Below, piece after piece: positions 26,601 to 32,230 of a stretch of 34,956 bases of DNA. The first letter of the stretch is position 1; each line of letters begins with the position of its first letter. The position numbers were made by a program, and so were the translations under genes. Origin of the DNA: Candidatus Wallbacteria bacterium (GTDB lineage: Bacteria > Muiribacteriota > UBA6191 > JACPRK01); assembly GCA_016190005.1 (NCBI GenBank), contig JACPRK010000129.1, positions 1-34,956 of the forward strand, in the 5' to 3' direction. The notes beneath the pieces were generated by a model. That model worked only from the letters and a program-made list of their open reading frames with translations, did not search any database and was not told where the DNA came from.

Positions 26601-26957
26601 TCGGGCGACTTCTCGATCGAGGGCGGCCGCGCCTACATCGTCTCGGTGGCTTCCAGCCGCACCGTGACATTCACCGGGCGCCCCTGGCCCGACAGCGCGC
26701 GCGAGATTTCCGTCCAGGAAGGGATGAACCTGATCGGGCTTCCGGGCGCCACCACCTCGACCTTCGACGCCGCGGAGCTCGGCAACCGAGCCGGCAACCA
26801 TATGGTCGTCGAACCCGCGAAGGGTCAGGCGGGCGTCAACGGAAAGTGGCGGGCGTTCATCGAGGGGCTCTCGCAGAGCTTCTCGCTCGAAGCGGGGAAG
26901 GCGTACCTGGTCCCGGCCCCGGCGGGACGGCTGCCGTTTTCGATCCCGGCGCAGTAG
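23661..26957 (+). CDS. Secreted matrixin-type zinc metalloprotease with PKD-like repeats
   Basis: The 1098-residue exported protein has a signal peptide (residues 1-24) followed by a matrixin (M10A-like) domain to about 210. The zinc site is HEVGHLMGLDH with H165, H169 and H175, catalytic E166 and a probable Met-turn at M183. No cysteine-switch propeptide is visible. Residues 214-285 form a carboxypeptidase-regulatory-like repeat and about 330-450 an Ig-like beta domain. Residues 455-913 contain five PKD/cadherin-like repeats with S-x-DPDxDTLTYxWTxVSGP-type signatures. Residues 914-1098 hold two copies of a module (GLNFVSLPL...GGRAYIV and GMNLIGLPG...AGKAYLV). The GTG start overlaps the upstream stop by four bases and has AGAGG six bases before it. 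The protease class is clear; the substrate is unknown. The repeats suggest binding to surfaces or polymers. Confidence 0.93.
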   Translation: MSSSARHVALALLFLPLGATTTVAWTPSSVSSTTLIQTRWSGGLVRYQTNPNHGSNITGTNADVQAAVDAAFAAWDNVTNVSLTVTNNGTTSSSTKNSDDSVNSVLFQDSLTQSQLGGALAITFSQFDPSTGFFTDSDIVFNTSFNFFTTTVVSDQFDLQSVLTHEVGHLMGLDHSSLLAATMFQTSSQGATYQRQLSPDDIAGIRTTYGASGVGTITGRVRKAGAGVLGASVLAFDTAGAVAATALSEDSAGTFRIRGLPPGTYRVGVEPLDGPMTQNNVGGYYRTAQIGAFDSDFTTLLPTGGDLTVAAGGSANAGDISVTAPGNGLNPTFNVGTIDTGSTSFSWSGSARAFLAGTTGKQLLIVHSNGSNTGNAGNSGVSASTQVSIPGTGIVLGTPSSGTFSDQVTTFRRFPLTVPSTTQNGCYDIVFTNGASSSMMAGGFRVTGGTEPSANRSPSISSAQSSTGVAQLGERVTLSARASDPDPDTLTYVWTRVSGPALTIDSAGSADAAFDASERGTFVARVTVTDGRGGSASADVTVDVNSPPSATLPSGVSGTTGQEVTLAGGGSDPDPGDTLSFQWTQVTGTEGLTLLDSLTATARFTAATPGTYGFVLRVRDTRGGGTASAQLDVPIAQANRAPVVNAGDDRTVTTSAQVTLAGSAIDPDGDTNLQYSWTQIGGPEVFSMPQPGAQVSFNPPTPGVYTFRLSVTDAELTGTDEVVITRQSLPPVVSVTGPASVVEGTLVVLSGAASSDPDLETLTYRWRQVAGPATVSLSSTSQSTVGFTTAVAGTFSFELTVRDPSLLSASAVAHVQITRAPRPPTADAGADRSVAVSSTVLLDGRGTRDPLGLTVTYLWDAVSTPQAVSVNLANPASAVASFSPPLTGTYELRLTVSNSASLTSTDIVRITADGTPSSTAQLALTTGLNFVSLPLSPEVTGGAGLTAAGLAVRLGSPFVARAIPGTTTSARFEAYLSGAASGDFSIEGGRAYIVSVASSRTVTFTGRPWPDSAREISVQEGMNLIGLPGATTSTFDAAELGNRAGNHMVVEPAKGQAGVNGKWRAFIEGLSQSFSLEAGKAYLVPAPAGRLPFSIPAQ

Positions 26958-27046
26958 GGGGAGAATCCAATCGAGGGGTTCACCCTCGAGCTCCCACCAG
27001 GGGACCATCGGCCCCCTGGACCCCCGTTGGTCTTGCGGGTTCCACT

Positions 27047-27079
27047 GACTTGCGAAAGATTCGGGACCTTTCGAAAGTC
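27047..27079. other. Long hairpin between convergent genes
   Basis: GACTTGCGAAAG (27047-27058) pairs with CTTTCGAAAGTC (27068-27079) over 12 positions with one mismatch, around a nine-base loop. A second, smaller hairpin (27102-27108 with 27117-27123) and two seven-bp stems (26971-26989 and 26997-27019) lie nearby. None has a T tract. The region 26958-27168 between the matrixin gene and the minus-strand gene at 27169 has no open reading frame of note. These hairpins may act as transcription barriers. Confidence 0.45.
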
Positions 27080-27168
27080 ACCCGACCCGTTAGACATGAG
27101 GGCGGGAAGCTCCAGATTCCCGCGGACCCGAGCCCGCAACGGCTCGCAAAGCGCGGCTCCGAGCAGGT

Positions 27169-27984
27169 TTACTTCTCCCGGGCTTCGCCGGAGTGGAAGA
27201 TCAAGACGGAACGGCTGTCGCCGTTTTCGGCGAAGAGCGGCCAGGGGAGGCCGGGGACCCAGATCTGACGGCAGATCGCGCCATCCATCTCTCGGGAGAG
27301 CGTGACGAAGACCATGCGCTCGCGCGGAGTAGCGGGAAATCCAGAACGCTTCCGGATCTCGTCGCCTGCGATGCGCTCGGGGTCCAGCCCGGTCTCCTCC
27401 TTCTGGACGACGTCCTTGGCGAACTGCATGCCACCGGCGTCGATGGTCACCTCGAAGGTGCGCGAACGCTCCCTGGCCTTTGGCTCGATGAGCGGCAACG
27501 ATGGAAAGTCGTAGGGGATGAGACTCTGCTCGTGCAAGACGGGTCGTGGCGCCTGGCCAATCTCGTTCACGTCGGCGTCGGTGACGACACGCTTGTCGCG
27601 GACGATGCGAAGGAACTTGCCTCGCAGCAGCGCCAGACTCTCCTCGCCGCCCGGTAGCTTGTAGGACGAGAAGACGAGCGAGGCGAGGGCGGAGCTCTTG
27701 TGCTCCCGATCCTTGACCTGGACGAGGTAGTAGTGGCCGTCCTTGCGGTTCTCCACCTTGGAGACGAGGAAGACCCAGTTCGTCGGGGGCGACCACTCGG
27801 CCTTCGGAGCCGGCTCGCCTGGTTCGGGACGGCCCAGCTGGGCGCGCCGGTAAACAGTCGAGACGGTCCAGGTCATGCCCTGCTCCCAGGCAGGCGTGAG
27901 GGCGTGCGCGCCGGAGGCGAACAGAGCCCAGGCCGTCAGGGCGAGGAGCGCGGGCGACCGTGGTGGGCGCTGGAGCCTGCTCAT
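27169..27984 (-). CDS. Exported protein of unknown function, 271 residues
   Basis: I do not recognise the family. Residues 1-29 form a signal peptide (hydrophobic LLALTAWALFASG, ending AHA-LT). The mature part starts TPAWEQGMTWTVSTVYRR and continues with strand-rich, charged sequence, for example WVFLVSKVE and HYYLVQVKDREH. Near the C-terminus it has ERMVFVTLSREMDG and VLIFHSGEA. It has a single cysteine and no catalytic signature. The overall look is a soluble periplasmic or outer-membrane-associated beta protein. The ATG lacks a good ribosome binding site. It follows the 63-residue zinc-ribbon gene after 25 bases and probably shares its transcript. Confidence 0.8.
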   Translation of the reverse strand: MSRLQRPPRSPALLALTAWALFASGAHALTPAWEQGMTWTVSTVYRRAQLGRPEPGEPAPKAEWSPPTNWVFLVSKVENRKDGHYYLVQVKDREHKSSALASLVFSSYKLPGGEESLALLRGKFLRIVRDKRVVTDADVNEIGQAPRPVLHEQSLIPYDFPSLPLIEPKARERSRTFEVTIDAGGMQFAKDVVQKEETGLDPERIAGDEIRKRSGFPATPRERMVFVTLSREMDGAICRQIWVPGLPWPLFAENGDSRSVLIFHSGEAREK

Positions 27985-28009
27985 GGCGGCGGTCGCTGGC
28001 GGCGGCCGG

Positions 28010-28201
28010 TCACTGGAACTCGGACGGGGCGGGAGTGAAGGAGCCCTTGCCCGAGATCTCGTACTCGGTCTGGCAGCCGCGGCAGATGAGGATGAGGCTG
28101 GCTTCGGTCATGTAGACGTCGAAGCCGTCTTCGCAGTCGTTCTCGCAGGAGATCTTGACCTGCTCGACCGTCTCGTCCATGTCGCTATCGGAGTCGCCCA
28201 T
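28010..28201 (-). CDS. 63-residue zinc-ribbon-like mini-protein
   Basis: This short, strongly acidic protein has cysteines arranged as C19-x3-C23 and C40-x2-C43 (ISCENDC and LICRGC), separated by a strand-forming stretch. That is the pattern of a small zinc ribbon. The N-terminus is unusually acidic (MGDSDSDMDE). No ribosome binding site is obvious. A weak promoter-like pair, TTGCCA (plus 28310-28305) and TAATCT (28286-28281) with an 18-base spacer, lies upstream in the 126-base gap to the zinc-ribbon gene at 28328. Function unknown. It could be a regulator or a metal/protein-binding adaptor. Its length makes the gene call less secure. Confidence 0.6.
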   Translation of the reverse strand: MGDSDSDMDETVEQVKISCENDCEDGFDVYMTEASLILICRGCQTEYEISGKGSFTPAPSEFQ

Positions 28202-28327
28202 GGTGCTGATTTCTCGGGAAGCGCGCGAGGGCGCCGCTGGAAGGACCTCTCAGAAAGTTCATCGGCAGTCCGGTACTTTCAGATTAACGACACTGTCCCT
28301 CCGCTGGCAAGGGTCGAGACGGAGGCG

Positions 28328-29143
28328 TTATCCGCGAAGGCGCTGCTCGACGGCGGCGCGGGCTTTGCCGCCTTCGAGCCAGGTGACCTCCGGCCGCCGG
28401 GTGAGCTGGTCGGACTCGCACATGGCATCGAGGATGAAGCCGACCCACCGGCGATCGCTGCCGGCGAGCTGGGAGGCAACGTAGGGGAGCACCTGCCGGC
28501 CGCCGCCGTTTAGCGCGGCGGTGAGAAGGGCGACGGTGAGCGTGAAGAGGGTCTGGCGCTGGTCGTCGGCGTAGTAGGCGTCCTCGTCGAGCTGCTCGGG
28601 GTTGGCGGCGATGGCCTGGCGTAAGAGCGAAAAGGCGCGCTCAGGGTCGAAGAGCCCCAGGGCCGGAAGCGCAATGCAGGCCTCCTCGAAGCGCGCGCCG
28701 CCCAGGTCGAGGCAGTAGAGGGCCGCACGACTCAGTTCATCCCGCAGCGATGAATTGTTCCGGTCCCAGACGGCAGGTGTCAAGCGCGGTTCGCCGATCA
28801 GCGGGACCTGCTTCGGCGTCGTGGGTTTCGCGCCCGGCTCGGCGGGCTGCCATAGGGGTTTCTTGCAGTCGGGGCAGCGGGCTGCGGCCGCACGGCGCGA
28901 GCGTCCGCCGCAGTGGCAAGCCAGGATGGCGTCCTCCATCGGGACGGCCTGCGGCGAAGCGCGCCGTTTCATGAACCAGGTCAAAAGCTCGTCGTAGAGC
29001 TCGAGCAGAGTCGGTTCACCGCAGCGTTCGCAGGCCAGCACCTCGACGCTGGCCTTGATCGGCTCCAGGACAGCGACCCTGAACGCGCGCCGGCAGTGGG
29101 GGCAAGTGTACTGCTTCTTCGGGAGATTCTCGGGGCGGAACAT
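28328..29143 (-). CDS. Zinc-ribbon protein with helical C-terminal half
   Basis: The 271-residue cytoplasmic-looking protein opens with a zinc ribbon (CPHC at 14-17, CERC at 38-41), has a helical stretch at about 45-62, and then a second cysteine group (C76-x-C78 and CPDC at 90-93). From about residue 125 it is helical and Leu/Ala-rich (RDELSRAALYCLDLGGARFEEACIAL..., FSLLRQAIAANP), like a short helical-repeat domain. I see no catalytic motif. The upstream YccF-like gene ends 16 bases before its ATG, so the two should be co-transcribed. A scaffold or nucleic-acid-binding role is possible. I know no named family for the whole protein. Confidence 0.75.
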   Translation of the reverse strand: MFRPENLPKKQYTCPHCRRAFRVAVLEPIKASVEVLACERCGEPTLLELYDELLTWFMKRRASPQAVPMEDAILACHCGGRSRRAAAARCPDCKKPLWQPAEPGAKPTTPKQVPLIGEPRLTPAVWDRNNSSLRDELSRAALYCLDLGGARFEEACIALPALGLFDPERAFSLLRQAIAANPEQLDEDAYYADDQRQTLFTLTVALLTAALNGGGRQVLPYVASQLAGSDRRWVGFILDAMCESDQLTRRPEVTWLEGGKARAAVEQRLRG

Positions 29144-29159
29144 GGGGAGGAGCTCGGGG

Positions 29160-29609
29160 CTACTCCGTCAGGAACAGCACCCTGGGCACGCGGTTGAACA
29201 TCCAGAACGCGAAGGGGATGCCGATGATGCTGGCAGAGAGCGCGAAAGCGAGGGTCATCCAGACGCCGGAGAGCCACCAACCGGCGGCCAGGAACCAGAG
29301 CAGTCGGATGATGAGCGGGAGCTGGTCGGGGCTCTGCTGGGTCACGTGGTAGAAGCCGCCCCTGGGGATCGCCTTGACCTGGAGCTCGGGTTGCTTGAGC
29401 GTCATGATCTGCGGCAGTCGGTTGAGGATCCAGATCCCCAGAGGCAGGCCGATGATCGTGACGGAAGCGCACCAGGCGATCAGCGTGGCGGCCCAGCCGA
29501 CCGGCAGTCCCACGAAGAAGAACCAGAGAAGCCGCAGGAGAAGAGGAACCTCCCGGGTCGAACTCATCGAGACGTCTACTCGGATGGGGCTGAGGTCTGC
29601 AGTGCTCAT
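29160..29609 (-). CDS. YccF-like inner membrane protein, internally duplicated
   Basis: The 149-residue protein has two similar halves. LLLRLLWFFFVGLP...SVTIIGLPLGIWILNRLPQIMTL (about 22-70) matches LIIRLLWFLAAGWW...SASIIGIPFAFWMFNRVPRVLFL (about 99-147). The repeated S-x-TIIGxPxGxW signature is that of YccF-domain membrane proteins, whose biochemical role is not established. Each half contributes about two membrane segments. The start is ATG 29609; an internal ATG at 29567 is a second choice, and neither has a ribosome binding site. It lies 16 bases upstream of the zinc-ribbon gene. Its own upstream region holds the GAGTAGY heptamer arrays. Confidence 0.85.
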   Translation of the reverse strand: MSTADLSPIRVDVSMSSTREVPLLLRLLWFFFVGLPVGWAATLIAWCASVTIIGLPLGIWILNRLPQIMTLKQPELQVKAIPRGGFYHVTQQSPDQLPLIIRLLWFLAAGWWLSGVWMTLAFALSASIIGIPFAFWMFNRVPRVLFLTE

Positions 29610-29691
29610 GGCTTGGGCTCGCGTCGGCCGTCTGGCCGTCTGTTGGTGAACGGTGAGGGAACGAAGATCTTACAACTGATCTACCACTGGG

Positions 29692-29852
29692 GAGTAGCGA
29701 GTAGTGAGTAGTGAGTAGCGGCCGAGCGACCCCAGGACTGCAACCGCCCAGGCCGTCCCCGCGTCCACACGCTGGTCAGTCCCCACCCCCACCCCAAATC
29801 GTAGCTCGTCCCTACTCACTACTCGCTACTCACTACTCGCTACTCACTACTC
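29692..29852. repeat. Inverted pair of GAGTAGY heptamer arrays
   Basis: Four units of GAGTAGY run at 29692-29719 on the plus strand. Six units of the same heptamer run in the opposite orientation at 29811-29852 (RCTACTC on the plus strand, first unit CCTACTC). The two arrays are separated by 91 bases with no gene and can pair over at least 28 bases, though the C/T alternation gives some mismatches. The right array overlaps the last codons and stop of rimK. Period 7 is the same as in the arrays at 134-217 and 34866-34956, but the unit differs. The rest of the 230-base gap (29610-29839) shows nothing I recognise. Confidence 0.9.
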
Positions 29853-30724
29853 TCTACCAGCCTCACGGCGTGCTCGATGATCTCGCGGGCGATGTCCAGC
29901 CCCGACGCCTTCTCGAGACCTTCGAACCCGGGGGATGAATTGACTTCCGTGACGATCGGGCCGTCTTCGCCCTCGAGCAGATCGACGCCAGCGACCTCGA
30001 GGCCCATCACTGCAGCAGCCTTCAGTGCCACCTCACGCTGGCGCTCACCGAGCTCGAGCGGCTCTCCCACGCCGCCGCGATGGATGTTGGAGCGGAACTC
30101 TCCGGCTCGGGCCACGCGCCGCATCGCGGTGACGACCTTCTGGCCCACCACCAGCGCGCGGATGTCCCGGCCCTTCGACTCGCTGATGAACTTCTGGATG
30201 AGGATGTTCTGCCCGAGTTGCCAGAGCGCTTCGAGCGTCTCCTTGGCTGTCTGATAGGAGTCGGCCAGGATCACGCCGATGCCCTGCGTCCCCTGCAGTA
30301 GCTTGAGGATGACGGGCGGGCCGCCGACCATGTCGATCGATTCGGCCAGCCGCGACGGGTCGCGCGTCATGACGGTGGCCGCGATCGGGACGTGTTGCTC
30401 GGCCAGCAGCTGCAGGCTGCGCAGCTTGTCGCGGGCGCGCGCGATCGCTTCCGAGCGGTTGACCACACAGACGCCGCGGGCCTCGAATTGCTGCAACACG
30501 GCCAGGCTGTAGGCCGCGCTGGGGCCGCCGATCCGGGGAAGCACGGCGTCCGGCAGGCGCAGCTGTCTCTCGTGGTACTGGATTGTGTGGCGGCCGCGGG
30601 TCGTGTGCAGCATGCAGCCCAGGGGATCGAGCACGCGCGCGACGTGCCCGAGCATCCGGGCCGTCTTCGTGAAGCGACGAGTCGTGTAGAGCGTGGCTCG
30701 CCGGGAGAGGATGTAGAGGCGCAT
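29840..30724 (-). CDS. rimK: RimK, ATP-grasp alpha-L-glutamate ligase
   Basis: The 294-residue protein belongs to the RimK ATP-grasp family, which adds glutamates to the C-terminus of ribosomal protein S6 or makes related poly-glutamate links. Visible features are MRLYILSRRATLYTTRR at the start, LDPLGC (32-37), LPRIGG (62-67), ARARDKLRSLQLLA (95-108), KLLQGTQGIG (141-150) as the glycine-rich loop, DIRALVVG (187-194), RSNIHRGG (211-218), and D248, E260 and N262 as likely metal ligands (EVNSSPGFEGLE). Length is normal for the family. It starts nine bases after the NtrC-type gene. The last residues, ESSE, and the TAG stop are encoded by the GAGTAGY heptamer array, so the C-terminal tail is repeat-derived. 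Confidence 0.93.
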   Translation of the reverse strand: MRLYILSRRATLYTTRRFTKTARMLGHVARVLDPLGCMLHTTRGRHTIQYHERQLRLPDAVLPRIGGPSAAYSLAVLQQFEARGVCVVNRSEAIARARDKLRSLQLLAEQHVPIAATVMTRDPSRLAESIDMVGGPPVILKLLQGTQGIGVILADSYQTAKETLEALWQLGQNILIQKFISESKGRDIRALVVGQKVVTAMRRVARAGEFRSNIHRGGVGEPLELGERQREVALKAAAVMGLEVAGVDLLEGEDGPIVTEVNSSPGFEGLEKASGLDIAREIIEHAVRLVESSE

Positions 30725-30733
30725 CGGGGCCGC

Positions 30734-32230
30734 TCAGTCCGTCCCGTGAGCAGGCTCCGGGGGGGCGGAGGCGCCGCCCTTGCGATACGGCTTGGGGTCG
30801 ATGCTGTGCTTGCGCAAGAGCTCGAAGAAGGCGCGGCGGTCCTTTCCCGAGCGCCGCGCCGCGCTCGAGACGTTGCCGCGGTTGGCGGCCAGCGCCTCGG
30901 TCAGGTACCTCTTCTCGAAGCGCTCGATCAGCCGCTGCTTGGCGATGGCGAACGGCTGGCCGAAGTCGACGCCGTCGAGCGGGTCGGCGACGGCCATGTC
31001 GAGGCTGACGGCGCGCGTGCCGCCGGGGAGCTCGTCGAAGCCGATCTGGTCGGGGCCGACGGCACCCTCCGGGGCGATGACCAGGATCTGCTGGATCTTG
31101 TTCTCCAGCTCGCGGATGTTCCCGGGCCACGGGTAGTTCATCAGCTTTTGGAGCGCCTCGGGGGTGAACCGGTCCAGGCGGCGGCCGTAGAGCGACGCGT
31201 ACTTCTGGAGGAAGAAGTTGGCCAGGATCGGAATGTCCTCGCGGCGGTTGCGCAGGGGTGGCAGGTGGATCGGGATGATGTTGAGCCGATAGTAGAGGTC
31301 CTCGCGGAAGGTCCCCTGGACGATCGCCTCGCGCAGGTCGCGGTTGGTGGCGGCGATGATGCGAACGTTGCTCTTGATGGTCTTGGTCGAACCCAGCGGC
31401 CGGTACTCGCGCTCCTGGAGGAAGCGCAGGAGCTTCACCTGGATGGCCAGGCCGATCTCGCCGATCTCGTCGAGGAACAGTGAGCCCTGATCGGCCTCGC
31501 GGGCCAGGCCGGGCTGGTCGCTGGTGGCGTCGGAGTAGGCCCCCTTCATGTGCCCGAAGAGCTCGTTCTCCAGGAGCGTCTCGGGCAGTGCTCCGCAGTT
31601 GAGCGTCACGAACGGGCCGCGGACTCGCGGCGAGAGGTCGTGGATGGCGCGCGCGAAGAGCTCCTTGCCGGTGCCGCTTTCGCCGTATATGATGACCGAG
31701 GCCTCGTTCTTGGCGATGGTGGGCAGGATCTCCTTCACCTGCTCGATCGCGCGGCTGTTTCCGCGGACCTGACGCAGCGCGTCATCCCGCTCGACCCTCG
31801 TCCGCAGCGTGGCGACCTCGCGCTTCAGACTCAACGTCTCGAGCGCGCGCTCGATGTGCAGCAGGAACGCGCTCTCCTTGAACGGCCGCTCGATGTACTG
31901 GAAGGCGCCCCTCGTCATCACCTCCCCCTTCGTCTCGGAGGTGCCGAAGCTGGTCACGGCGATGATCGGCGTCGCCGGGTTGAGCGCCTTGGCCTTCTCG
32001 ATGAGCTCCGCGCCGGACATGCCTGGCATGTTCAGGTCGGTGACGACCACGTCGAAGTGCTCCGTCTGCAGGCGCTCCAGCGCTTCCTCGCCGCTGTTGA
32101 CGGCCACCGCTTCGTAGGGCGGCGAGGCCTTCTTCAAGAAGGCCTTCATCATGAAGCACATCGCCTCTTCGTCGTCGACGAGGAGGATGCGGGCGGGCGA
32201 CGCCAAGGTCGCTTGGGGGCGGTCAGGCAT
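30734..32230 (-). CDS. NtrC-family response regulator with sigma-54 AAA+ domain
   Basis: The 498-residue protein has a receiver domain (about 13-130; acidic pair D19/D20, phospho-acceptor D65, T93), an AAA+ domain (about 155-385) and a Fis-type C-terminal helix-turn-helix (about 445-480, SSAARRSGKDRRAFFELLRKH). Walker A is GESGTGKE (183-190) and Walker B is LFLDEIGE (251-258). The sigma-54 contact loop, usually GAFTGA, reads GAYSDA (230-235). The conserved receiver Lys is replaced by Arg (R115 in ERPF). ATG 32230 is preferred over TTG 32242 because it gives an eight-base overlap with the end of valS. No histidine kinase lies nearby. Targets are unknown. Response to phosphorylation is expected from the family but may be altered by the K-to-R change. 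Confidence 0.93.
   Translation of the reverse strand: MPDRPQATLASPARILLVDDEEAMCFMMKAFLKKASPPYEAVAVNSGEEALERLQTEHFDVVVTDLNMPGMSGAELIEKAKALNPATPIIAVTSFGTSETKGEVMTRGAFQYIERPFKESAFLLHIERALETLSLKREVATLRTRVERDDALRQVRGNSRAIEQVKEILPTIAKNEASVIIYGESGTGKELFARAIHDLSPRVRGPFVTLNCGALPETLLENELFGHMKGAYSDATSDQPGLAREADQGSLFLDEIGEIGLAIQVKLLRFLQEREYRPLGSTKTIKSNVRIIAATNRDLREAIVQGTFREDLYYRLNIIPIHLPPLRNRREDIPILANFFLQKYASLYGRRLDRFTPEALQKLMNYPWPGNIRELENKIQQILVIAPEGAVGPDQIGFDELPGGTRAVSLDMAVADPLDGVDFGQPFAIAKQRLIERFEKRYLTEALAANRGNVSSAARRSGKDRRAFFELLRKHSIDPKPYRKGGASAPPEPAHGTD

Noticed and set aside
26958-27168. tRNA gene in the convergent gap
   Set aside because: No T-loop GGTTCRA-type sequence or cloverleaf could be assembled; only simple hairpins are present.
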